Source of the DNA: Erythrophleum ivorense
Lineage: Eukaryota > Streptophyta > Magnoliopsida > Fabales > Fabaceae
Length of the DNA: 64,000 bases
NCBI GenBank assembly: GCA_026724425.1
Contig: JAIUCV010000003.1
Location: 50,036,477 to 50,100,476 of the forward strand
Direction of reading: 5' to 3'
The translations under genes were made by a program, and so were the position numbers. Positions 11,623-22,031 of this stretch are shown here, in pieces. Each line of letters starts with the position of its first letter. Position 1 is the first letter of the stretch. The notes beneath the pieces are model-generated. The model was not told where the DNA came from. It was given only the letters and a program-made list of their open reading frames with translations, and searched no databases.

Positions 11623-12715
11623 ATGTCTAATAGGGAGAAACACATTTAATGGAGGTTAGCAAAGCATGGATTTTGTTGTAAAAGCCATGCAACAACAATT
11701 TGAATGCCTTAATGTGGTTCTTGGAGGAATAAGGGATCAAATGTATAAGCAAGATAAAATGATTTCAAACTTACAAAGAAGGAAACCTACTATAAGTTCT
11801 AATCTTAGAAGACATGATAGGCGTAGAGATATGTCTATGGATGAGTTTGAACCTAAAAATAAAGTAAAAGATAGTAGTGAAGAAGATTTTGATTTTGTAG
11901 TTGAGCTAGGTAAAAATAAGTCTAAAAGAGTTAGGTATAAAAGGAGACATGGTCAAAATGCTCTAAGAAACAGAAATGAGGTTGATGGGAACCTTGAGAA
12001 GATTAAAATGAAAATACTTTCCTTCCAAGGTAGAAATGTCCCTAAGGCTTATTGGGAGTGGGAAAGAAAAAATGAAATTGATTTTTAAGTGTCATAATTA
12101 TTTTAAAGGAAAAAGTGAAGTTAGGTGTAATTGAATTTATTGATTATGCAATCATTTGGTAGGAAAAATTGTTTCTAAATAGGAGGAGAAATGGTGAGAG
12201 ATTTGTAGAAACATGAAGTTAAATGAAAGCTTTTATGAGAAAAGATATTTATTACCAGCTATTACTATAGAGACCTTTTTCAAAAGTTATAGACCCTTAT
12301 GCAAGGTTTTAAGAATGTGGAGGAATATTATAAGGAGATAGAAGTGGCTATGATAAAAGTTAATGTAAAGGAAGATAGAGAAGTCACAATGGCTCGATTC
12401 TTGAGTAGGTCGAATAGAGATATAGTTAACATAGTAGAGTTGCAACATTATGTGGAGTTAGAAGACATGGTGAATATGGTAATGAAGATTGAAAGGCAAC
12501 TCAAGTGCAAAGGAGTAACAAAATACATCTTGAGCTCTAGTTCTTCATTGAAGCCAAACTAGAAAAAGAAGGAAAAAGCTATATCCAAGGAGAACTCTAA
12601 AAGCAAGGATAGGGCTTCAACAAAGGACAAAAGTGAATTGGATTCCCAACCCTCTAGAAATAGAGATATTAAATGTTTTAAATGTTTGGGAACAAGTCAT
12701 ATATCTTCATAATGC
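11623..12715 (+). pseudogene. gag: Gypsy-A gag (capsid and zinc knuckle), broken
   Basis: Gag would form the cytoplasmic virus-like particle that packages element RNA. The expected start is the ATG at 11623 (MSNREKHI), hit by a stop and a frameshift within about 15 codons. Coding sense resumes at 11666 (KAMQQQFECLNVVLG). Typical retrotransposon gag features follow: PKAYWEWERK near 12040, then VEEYYKEIEVAMIKVNV, MARFL and VELQHYVELEDMVNM at 12310-12490. A CCHC zinc knuckle lies at 12674-12715, reading CFKCLGTSHIS with a stop before the last Cys. The reading shifts frame between 12089 and 12299. It is not functional. The layout matches a widespread plant gypsy gag family (PF03732-type), assigned from memory. 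Confidence 0.8.
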
Positions 12716-12897
12716 CCTAACAAGTGAGTCATGGTTATGAAGGATAATGAGGATGTGGTGACTGAAAGTGAAAGTGATGATTCCAAGCCTTCACTTGAAG
12801 ATGCTAATGATGATGGAGCTGAGTATGCAGTGTAAGGAAAAGCTCTTATGGCTAGAAGAGCTTTGAATTCTTAAGTTAAAGAAGATGACACGGAGCA

Positions 12898-13288
12898 ACA
12901 AAGACAGAACATTTTTCATAAATGTTGCCTTATAAACCACAAGGTATGCAGTATAATTATTAATAATGGAAGTTGTATCAATGTTGCTAGTACCACTTTA
13001 GTTAAGAAATTGAATTTGCCTACCATTAGACACCCTAGGCCATACAAGTTGCAATGGTTGAATGAATGTAGTGAAATTAATGTTGATAGACAAGTTTTGG
13101 TCTCATTCTCAATTGGTAAATATAATGATAAAATTTTATGTGATGTTGTTCCTATACATGTTAGATATATACTTTTAGGAAGACCTTGGGAGTTTGATAG
13201 AAAGGCAACTAAGGATAGGTTTACTAACAGATATTCATTTGTAATGAATAACAGATCCATTACTCTTGTACCTTTGAAACCAAAGTAA
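12898..13288 (+). pseudogene. Gypsy-A aspartic protease domain, catalytic site lost
   Basis: This open stretch matches the retropepsin domain of gypsy polyproteins. The beta-strand containing the active site reads IIINNGSCINVASTTLV, so the usual D-[ST]-G-[AS] catalytic triplet has become NNGS. Downstream conserved parts are LPTIRHPRPYKLQWLNE, VLVSFSIGKY, DVVPIHVRYILLGRPWEFD and TNRYSFVMN. A stop falls at 13286-13288, just before the solo-LTR insertion site. The interrupted sequence resumes at 16188. The active-site Asp loss makes it inactive as a protease. Confidence 0.8.
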
Positions 13289-13292
13289 ATTA
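13288..13292. repeat. Target-site duplication AATTA, left copy (solo LTR)
   Basis: AATTA at 13288-13292 is repeated exactly at 16188-16192, flanking the minus-strand solo LTR and fixing its ends. Confidence 0.88.
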
Positions 13293-16187
13293 TGTAACAC
13301 TTTCATTTCTAGCTCATACCCATCATGCCTTACATGCTCATATACATATGGGAAACATAAAAGGGAGATCATTTTCTTTGGGTTCATATTGTTTCCCATA
13401 TGGCATCATGCATGGGTAGACATTCACTTTAGTGTCACATGGACCGGGTGAGTTCTTTCTATGCATCCCCATGTTTAATTGCACAAGTAGGACTCATTTC
13501 AATCCCAAAAACATGCTTTAAACCCATGAAAAGCAAAAAGGGATGTGAGACATGCAAATTCGTTTTCGGCAGATTTGGCCTCATTTCTGGGCAAAGTTTG
13601 GAAATTCATAACTAAATACAGAAAAATCAAAAACATGCTCTCTTAGTCACTCTGGAAATCTTAGACAGTATACTTCATGGGAAAAATATGTGCAAGTCAT
13701 AACATCCCACACACAGGACGTTTGACACGCGAAATCATCTGGAGTTCAGAGTGGGCTCTGCTACTGTCACTATTTGCTGATATGACTTTCAAAAATGTAT
13801 AACTAATTCCACAAAAATAAAATGCATACAAATGATACCTTTATGGAAATATGTGGATGTTAAATAGAGAGGAAAAATATCTCCAGATCAGTTCATCGAG
13901 CCAAACTCCCGGAAATCGATGGAACAGTACCTCGGGTAAGGCAAGATGACTGATACTGGTTTGGAACTTCAAAATTGCATATCCTCCTCTATAGACCTCC
14001 AAATGAGGTGCTTACAGCTGCTACAAGTCACTGTGACTGTCTAGTTTCTGCCTATAAAATTTCGTAATCATTGGATCACGTTTACCCCCCGGATGACACG
14101 ATTTCAAAATTGACCAAATGAACAGTGTTTCTGAAAATCCGAATTTCTGATATCAACTTTGAAAAATCACAGAAAATTCTATAGACCTCCAAATGACTTA
14201 ATATTTAACTTCCCAAAAAGTTCTAGACAAGATCTAGTCACATGCCAAATTTCAAGGCAAGGAGAGGTCATTTGGTCAGAATTGGACATCATGTGCAAAA
14301 TGGCCACTTTCTTGTGTTAAAAGGGGCTAATGGGGTCCAATGTGGGTTCTCCTACCTCTAAGGCTTGATGAGCACATGAGAAAGCATCCATATGTTCTAT
14401 CAAACATGGCTCAAGTGTCTAACAACTCAGATTGGAGAAACTCACTATCCCACACCCACTTATACACCCATGTGGCCAATGCTAAAGGCATGCTTTTCAT
14501 AACAAAACTTGCTTCCTCATTCAAAATGGGTCTCATTCTCATACATACATGATAAATACATTGATTTACAATCATTCATAGGTGCTACATCATATACATC
14601 ATTAATTTACATTCCTTAACTTAACTACAAGATGAATACAAGAAGCTCTTTTACAATTCTTCATTGAGTTCCCTAGCTTCAAGCTTGGTGGCTCCCATCT
14701 CTTGCCTCACTTGGTCCATCTAGCATGTTTGGATGGTGGAGAGGGGGAGTGAGATTCAAAGAATCTCAATAGCTCATCTCTCATTCAATCATACACACAA
14801 AGCATGCAAATAAGTCTCACCATGTATGCATGAACATATTAGCATGTGAAATCATAAGAAAAGCATTTGCAACATTTGAGTTGGCCATACATAAGAAAAG
14901 TATTTTCAACATGTGAGTAGGCTATACATAACATATAAAAGCTTGCCAAGTAAATGGATTAACCTCACCCCTTCACTTGTGGATTTTGGACTTGCCTCAC
15001 CCATTCTCTGAGAGGTTCTTAGACTCGACCCTTGCTCTTTGGGAGTCAACCTCGCTTTTGGGAGATTCTTTGCTTTGTCTCAACCAACTTGAGGGTTCTT
15101 GGCTCATCCTCACTATGGCTAGAGGGTTGTTGGCTTTTCCATACTCAAGCAAACCCACACAATCAAATAAAACATCATTGAAATACATGAAGCATCATCA
15201 TGCTAGCATACTTCTCATAGTTCAAAACATACATACACACAAGCAAGACAATGTAAGCACACATCTTATGCATGAAAGAAGGTGGAGAGAGCTACCTTAT
15301 TGGCTATTCACAACTTTCCTTTTCAATTTGTCTCCTCCCTTGTGGTTTTCACAATCAACTCTAGATGGGACTGCTTCTTTTGAGCCTAGCCACATAAGAA
15401 GTATAGAATTATTTTCTGAATACTTATTCATAAGTTAGGGATTTCTTTCTAGCAACCCTACTAAGCATGTAAGAGTTAGGGGTTCTCTCTCTCACTAGAA
15501 ACTCATCCACTTTCCTTCCTCTCTCAAGCTCTCACAAAGGAAGCAAGGAAGAAGTAAAGATGTATGGGTCTTGGTCTTCTTCAAGAGGGGTTTTCTACTC
15601 CCCCTCCTCTGGACCAAGCTCAAAACCCAACTACTTTAACTGCTAAAACCGTGGGAAAAGAGGATAAGGGGAGAAGAGCAACATACTAAGAGAAAAGCCA
15701 TGGAAATCCTTACCTTTCTTGTTCTTCCTTCCTCCTCTAGGCTTCTCTCTCTCTCCTCTGCCCTTTTCTCTATCTTAGAGTGAGCTCAAGTCGGTTACAG
15801 AGTGAAAGAAGGAGTTGGGACGCTTTAATAGGTCAAATTCTCTTTTTTCACAATTTTTCGGACTAACCTTCGCTATAGCGAGCTATAACCCTCGCTACGG
15901 CGAGCTCGAATTAGTCCCAGACCCCTGCTTTCTCTACAGCGTGTGCTACGGCGAGCAACACTCTGGTTTTTGTATGGGATGCCCGCACTCGCTATAGCTA
16001 GAAGCATTTTCGCTATAGCGAGAAGGCACTCTCGCTATAGCTAGGCTATAGCGAACAGGTACATTCGCTATAGCTAGGCTGTAGCTAGCAAACTTAGAAA
16101 ATTTTTAGCCTTCGAAAATTTTCAGCTTTTCTTGTCTCTTTTTTTTTTCTTTTCTTTTCTTTTTCTTTCTTTTTCCTAGTTGTTACA
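13293..16187 (-). repeat. Solo LTR, chromovirus (Tekay-like) family, minus orientation
   Basis: This 2.9-kb block begins TGTAACACTTTC and ends CTAGTTGTTACA on the plus strand. On the minus strand it therefore reads TGTAACAAC...GTGTTACA, the same ends as the chromovirus LTRs at 19155 and 35446. It shares with them the cluster of CGCTATAGCG-like palindromes (here 15860-16090) and the repeated GGTGAGG...AAGTCC-like leader motif (here reversed, about 14960-15140). No internal retroelement sequence is attached, and exact AATTA duplications flank it. It is a solo LTR left by LTR-LTR recombination. It is more diverged from the 19155/35446 pair than those are from each other. Open frames inside it, such as 14977-15438, look like chance. 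Confidence 0.88.
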
Positions 16188-16192
16188 AATTA

Positions 16193-17523
16193 TGAGGATC
16201 AGCTCAAGATGAAGAAAGAGAGAGATAAGAAAAAGAGTGATCTAAAAAATGAAGGAGGGAAATTAAAAAGAAATAAGTAGGAAAAAGAGAGAAAGACTAA
16301 GAGCTCCAAAGAAGAAATTCATGAAAAAAAGGAGAAGAAAATGGAGAGAAAAGAAGAGGAAAAGTGAGTTTCTGTGTAAAAGAAAGTGATGTGAGGAGTA
16401 CTTATCTTGCTAAACAGCCATTAATTGTACTTATTTACAAGGAGACATTTTTGAACACTAGTGACCTTAACCGTTCTCTTTCTAGTGTTGTTGGTTCTTT
16501 GTTATAGGAATTTGACGATGTGTTTCCTGAAGATATTTCTAGTGGGTTACCACCCATTTAAGGCATTGAACATCACATTAACTTTATTCATAGAGTAATA
16601 ATTCCCAACCAGCAAGCTTATAGAATTAACCCAAAAGAGGCAAAGAAGCTTTAAAGGCAAGTTGAAGAGCTCATGGCCAAGGGATATATGTTAGAGAAAG
16701 TTTAAATCCTTATGCAGTTCTAGCACTTTTGGTGCCAAAGAAAGATGGATCTTGGAGGATGTGCATTGATTGCAAAGTTATAAATAATATCATTGTAAAG
16801 TATTATCATCCTATACCTAGATTAGATGATATGCTAAATGAATTGTATGGGTTTAGTGTCTTTTCAAAAATTGATTTAAAATTTAGGTATCATCAAATTA
16901 GGATAAAGGAAGGGGATCAGTGGAAAACTGCATTTAAAAAAAAAGTATGGATTGTATGAATTGTTAGTTATGCTATTTGGGCTAACTAATGCACTTAGCA
17001 CTTTTATGAAATTAATGAATCATGTTTTGCATTCATACAATGGAAAGTTTATTATGATTTATTTTAATGACATTTTGATTTATAGTAGAAACCTTGACGA
17101 ACATTTGAATCATTTGTGTTGTGTGCTTGATGTCTTGAAAAAGGAAAATTTGTATGCTGACCTTAAGAAGTGCAGTTTTTGCATGGATAAGGTTGTTTTT
17201 CTTAGTTTTGTGGTGAGTTCTAAAGGAGTAAAAGTTGATGAGGAAAAGGTAGAGCAATAAAAGAATGGCTAACACCTAAAAGCATAACCAAGGTAAGAAG
17301 TTTTCATGGTTTGGCTAGCTTTTATAGACAGTTTATGAAGGATTTTAACACACTTGTTACACCATTCATTGAAATCATTAAAAATTCTATTAGCTTTCAA
17401 TGGGACGAAGCACAAGATCATGCATTTAATGTTTTTAAGGATAAGTTGTGTTCTACACCTGTGTTAGCATTGCATGATTTTGACAAAAATTTTAAGATTG
17501 AGTGTGATGCTTCAAGAGTTCGT
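16193..17523 (+). pseudogene. pol: Gypsy-A reverse transcriptase, broken, RNase H missing
   Basis: A Lys/Glu-rich linker (16193-16370) follows the protease, then the RT of the gypsy polyprotein. Visible RT parts are LMAKGYM, VPKKDGSWRMCIDCK (16729 on), HPIPRLDDML, FSKIDLK, MLFGLTNALSTFM, and the active-site box at 17060-17071. That box reads YFND instead of the expected Y/F-x-D-D, so a catalytic Asp is lost. A run of nine A bases near 16936 carries a frameshift. The connection domain continues (LASFYRQFMKDF, VLALHDFDKNFKIECDAS) to about 17523. There the sequence jumps straight to integrase, removing RNase H and the integrase zinc-binding N-terminus. Several stops are also present. It is non-functional. 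Confidence 0.82.
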
Positions 17524-18441
17524 ATAGAGTCTTATCACGTGATTTGTATACACCATTGCCTATACCTAATGAACCTTGGGTAGACATATTAATGGATTTC
17601 ATTTTAGGACTACTTATGTCAAAAGGAGGAATGGATTCAATATTTGTGATTGTTGATAGATTTTCTGCAGTAGCTCATTTCATTCCATACTATAAAACTA
17701 ATTATTCTACTTATATTGCTGATATTTCTTTAAAGAAATTGTGAGACTACATGGTGTTCCTAAAAGCATTGTTTTTGACAGAGATACAAAGTTTCTTAGT
17801 TATTTTTGAAAGATCTTATGGGAAAAGTTTGGCACTAAATTGTTATTTTCTATAGCTTGTTACCCACAAACTAATGGTCAAATTGATGTTGTTAATAGAA
17901 CTTTAACTCAATTGCTTTAGACTATCATTCAAAAGAATTTGAAGAATTGGAAAGATTGCTTATCATTCATTGAGTTTGCATATAATAAGAGTGTTCATTC
18001 ATGTACTAACTTTTCTCCTTTTGAAATAGGTTATGGTTTTAATTCACTAGCTCCATTGGATTTAATACCATTGCTTATTGATAAGAGAGCAAGTCTTGAT
18101 GGAAAAAGAAAAGTTGAATTGGTGAAACACTTCTTAAGCATGTCAAGTAGCAAATTGAAAACAAAAATGAGTAATATGCATCCAAGGCAAACAAAGGAAG
18201 GAGGCATGTTACTTTGAGCCTGGTGAATAGGTTTGGGTGCATATGAGAAAAGAGAGGTCTCCAGCTCAAAGGAAGTCTAAATTGGCTCTTCGAGGGGATG
18301 GGCCATTCCAAGTTCTTAAGAAGATTAATGGCAATGCCTACAAAATTGATTTTCCAGGTAAGTATAATGTTAGTGCTACTTTTAATGCTATTGATTTACC
18401 TTCTTTTGATGCAAGTGCAGATTCAAAGACAAATCTTTTTT
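17524..18441 (+). pseudogene. pol: Gypsy-A integrase core and C-terminus, broken
   Basis: After the internal deletion the integrase core resumes with LPIPNEPWVDILMDF, IFVIVDRFSAVAHF and a FDRDTKF-like segment in a shifted frame. Next come YPQTNGQ followed by IDVVNR, where the catalytic Glu expected after Q-x is Asp. Then come CLSFIEFAYN and FSPFEIGYGF. The C-terminal part is VHMRKERSPAQRKSKLALRGDGPFQV, split by frameshifts, followed by YNVSATFNAIDL. Frame changes occur near 17744, 17935 and 18230. No chromodomain is visible. It is inactive. Confidence 0.8.
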
Positions 18442-18454
18442 AGGAGAGAGGAGA
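18442..18454 (+). other. Gypsy-A polypurine tract
   Basis: AGGAGAGAGGAGA lies directly before the 3' LTR start at 18455. That is the expected position of the plus-strand primer tract. Confidence 0.82.
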
Positions 18455-19154
18455 TAATACAAATCATAGGGACAAAGTTAGCTAGCTTAAAAGAACAAGT
18501 TAATTCAAAACCTCTAAATGATCCTTTGCATATTTCAATTGGACCTAATACAAGGGTTAAGGCTAAAAGACTTAAAGAAGTATTGAATATATTTGTTCAA
18601 GATACTTACATTAAGTAAAATTTTGGCAAATCTAATTCAAACATTAATCAGGATGTCTTTAACATTATTTAGGCTAAAGATGGAGCTATTTTAGATTAGA
18701 ATATTGCAAATTAAAAAGTTTGGACCAAGGATCATGCATGGATTGACTCAATTGGACCTAAATAATGCTATTTTGGGCTTAATATACTGAATTTTAAAAG
18801 CTTTATATATTTGGATGAAAATGAGAATTAATAACACAGATTCTCTTTCCCTTTTAGTTTTAAAAAAAAATTGATTATTTTGTATTCCTGATTTCTACAT
18901 TATTTAGTTAGGATTATGCAATTATTTTCCTAGTTTTCCTTTAAAAGGAAAATTTGAATTGCGCTATATAAACATATATTCTACCTCCATTTGTAAACAA
19001 ATTAGATGCATGAATGAAATTTTAATTCTAGAGATTCCAAACTTGAGAGTGAATTTTTTTTCTAGGGTTCTTCATAGGACTAACAGACTTATCAAGGCTT
19101 GATCAATCTTATAGTGTCTTCTAACATTTGCTATCCTTGTTTGTCCATGCTCAA
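18455..19154 (+). repeat. Gypsy-A 3' LTR, left part
   Basis: This matches the 5' LTR from its first base but begins TAATACAAATC instead of TGATGTGAATC. These are G-to-A and T-to-C changes that destroy the terminal TG. It contains the polyprotein-like peptide LKEQVNSKPLNDPLHIS. It is interrupted after CTCAA at 19150-19154 by the chromovirus and resumes at 38219. Confidence 0.85.
19150..19154. repeat. Target-site duplication CTCAA, left copy (chromovirus)
   Basis: CTCAA precedes the chromovirus LTR at 19155 and recurs exactly at 38219-38223 after its 3' LTR. The gypsy-A 5' LTR shows the unoccupied site near 10660. Confidence 0.9.
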
Positions 19155-21883
19155 TGTAACAACCAAAAAAAAGAAAAGAAAAGAAAAAAAAGGAAGGAAG
19201 CTGAAAATTTTCGAAGTCCTAAAAATTTTTTAAGTCTGCTAGCTATAGCGAGAAATGGCCTAGCTATAGCGAATGTACCTGTTCACTATAGCAAGAAAAG
19301 GTCTAGATATAGCGAGAGTGCCTTTTGGCTATACCGAAAATGCTTCTAGCTATAGCAAGTGCGGGAATCCCATACAAAAACCAGGGAACTACTAGCCGTA
19401 GCGAAAACAGGGGTCTGGGACTGATACGTTCTCGCCGTAGTGAGGGTTATGCTTCGCTATAGCTAGGGTTAGTCTGAAAAAGCGTGAAAAAAGAGAATTT
19501 GACTTCTTAAAGCATCCAAATTCATTATTTTCCTTTAAACTGACCTAAGCTTTGTTCAAAGCAAAGAAAAGGCTTGAGAAAGAGAGGGAAACTAGGAGAA
19601 ACTAAGAGAGAAAGAAGGGAAGCTAAGGAAGAAAGGCAAGAACCTTTAAAGCTTTTCATGCTTCTTCTTCTTGATTCTATTCTTCTCCTTCTAAGGTTTC
19701 TTTCCATGGGTTGTTGAGTAAGAAAGCTCTGTTCTAGTCAAGAATGAGCAAGAAACTCATGTATCTTCACTTCTTCTTCTTTACTTTCTTTCTTGAGAGC
19801 TTGAGAGAGGAAGGAGAGTTAGTAGAAGTCTAGAGAGAGAGAACCCTAGTGTCGTATACTTTGTAGGGTTTGCTCTGAAGAAACCCCTAGCCTTTGTGAG
19901 TAATTGTTTGACTTCTAAGAGAGTAATTCTATGCTCTTTATTGTGTCTAGGCTCAAAAGAAGCAACTCCATCTAGTTGTGATTGTGAAATCAAGAAGGAA
20001 GAAGAGAAATTGAAAGGGAAGGCTTGTGTTAGCCAATAAGGTAACTCTCTACTCTTTCTTGTTGCATTCTTGGATGTATATAGTCATTGTATGCTTGTGT
20101 AAGTGCTTGTTGTGTGAGACATGCCATGTGTTATTGCCTTGATGTATTGGTACCAATATGTTTGTGTTTTGAGATGTGAAAATTGTTCGGGTGAGGTAGT
20201 GCCGAAAGTCCCTTGAGACGAGTGAGGTGGAGCCAAAAGTCCCTAAACTAAGGGTGAGGCTAATCCAAAAGTCCCAAAACTTGGGTGAGGCTAGACCAAA
20301 AGTCCCTAGAGCTTATTCTTGGCATTGATATGATATTCACGGCATGGAAAGCATGTGTTGTGTAATTGTGAATGGTTGCATGCTTTGACTTGTTTATATG
20401 CCTTCATTACTTCTTTGAATGAGTATAAGCTATTCAGATTCCTTGAATCTCACCCTCTTCCCTCTCCCATCTTAACATGTTAGGTGGAGTTTAAGGAGAA
20501 CCAAATGCACACCAAGGAGCCAATTGAGCATGCTTAGGGAATTATATAGCTATTTTGGTTCTTTTGATGTAAAGAGGTGTCAAAATGAATATGCACCTAC
20601 TATTTTTAAGATATAAATATTTGAACAAGTGTAGAAATATGTATAAATGATGTATGAACTATGTAGAGGGCCAAAGTAATGAAAATGTGGAATTTGGTCC
20701 TTTTGTGGGTGGTATGCAATAGTGCATTTTAGCTCGTAGCATAGTGAATTTGAAATGTATGATGATTTGAATCACTTGAGCATTTCATATATACTATGTT
20801 TATACTTTAAAACTTGCCCAAGAGGTGCTAGAACATGTGGGAAGCTATTTGAACCCACTTTGAACTATTTTGGGTGCCAAAACTGCCAAATTTGTGAGCT
20901 CCGTCAAGATATAACTAAATGAGTTCTTCTTGATATGAAATTTAGCATACCTCTAGAGCCTATTGGGAGCCTCTTAGGAAGATAAAGTGGGTAATATTTG
21001 GAGGTCTAGGGAATATTTGGTGAATTGTTGAAGTTGGAGAATTTTTTGATTATGGTTATTGTACTGTGCAACTAGGTCCAAAAATGAATCTGTGTCATTC
21101 ATAGACCAAACGGTGTCTGATTGTCATAATATTTTATGGGGATAAACTAGATATCACAGTGACCTATACCAACTAGAAGCATCTCAATCGGAGGTCTGTT
21201 GAGGGAGAATGAACTTTCTAAAGTTCTATGTTAGTATCAGGGAAGCCATCCGACCTTTGTTACTGTTCTATCAGTTTTTGAGGTCCAAGGGCAACTGAAA
21301 CGATCTAAACTTATTTTTTCCCTCTATTTAACATTTATAGATTTCCAAATTGGTATAGTTTTCCTAGATTTTATTTTTTTGGAATTAGTTATGGATTTTC
21401 GAAGTTCATGACAGCAAGCTGCACCAGTACCAGGGATAGCCAGAACTCTGTCTCTTTTTCGATGACAAACATGGTCCAGACACTGAGATTTGGTTGGATA
21501 TTATTTTTAGTGTAAATTTAACATCCAAATATTTTCATAGAGCTATGGTTTGCTTAATTCTCATTTTTCTAAAATTAGTTATGATTTTCCAAAGTTAGAG
21601 CCAAAAATCTGACTTTTAGGCTCATTTGAGAAATTGCATTTTCTTGATTTTTGGCTTCATATCCATGGTTTATGAGTTGTTTGATGTTATGTACAAGTTG
21701 TATAAATGGAGTTTGAATAGAGAATATAAATGATGGGTTCACAAGACCCACGGGGTAAATTATGACTGGTTAAACCTCGACTTAAAGTAATAAAATACCA
21801 CGGTTTTGGTCATTTTGATTGGAAATCATATGGAATCAAGTCTAGAGGGAAATTAGTTAGAGTTAAGTCATTATGGTGTTACA
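19155..21883 (+). repeat. Chromovirus 5' LTR
   Basis: The LTR starts TGTAACAACC and ends GGTGTTACA. It pairs with 35446-38218. It contains a cluster of CGCTATAGCG-like palindromes at 19245-19460. A short repeated motif, GGTGAGG then CCAAAAGTCCC, occurs about four times at 20185-20310. This copy lacks the 31-bp tandem duplication seen in the 3' LTR. Confidence 0.9.
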
Positions 21884-21887
21884 TTTT

Positions 21888-21899
21888 TAGTATCAAAGC
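21888..21899 (+). other. Chromovirus primer-binding site (decayed tRNA-iMet type)
   Basis: TAGTATCAAAGC is TGGTATCAGAGC with two G-to-A changes. It lies four bases after the 5' LTR. Confidence 0.78.
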
Positions 21900-22031
21900 A
21901 AAGGTTCAGGCACTTTTGCTCGATGTTAGGCTCTTAAATGATGTGAATTACTTGTGTTTAGTGTGAATTGCCATGGAAGTGGTAGCATACATATGCATAT
22001 GTGCTTTTGAAATGTTTGTGAATTAAGGATT
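21900..22031 (+). other. Chromovirus leader, left of nested insertion
   Basis: This short non-coding leader ends in GGATT (22027-22031), the left target-site duplication of the nested minus-strand element. The leader resumes at 30847 with GGATTGCTAC and reaches the gag ATG at 30869. Confidence 0.75.
22027..22031. repeat. Target-site duplication GGATT, left copy
   Basis: GGATT at 22027-22031 is repeated exactly at 30847-30851. It flanks the minus-strand non-autonomous element and sets its ends at 22032 and 30846. Confidence 0.92.

Noticed and set aside
14977..15438. 153-codon frame inside the solo LTR
   Set aside because: It lies entirely in an LTR, antisense to it, and lacks any motif; the related LTRs do not keep it open.
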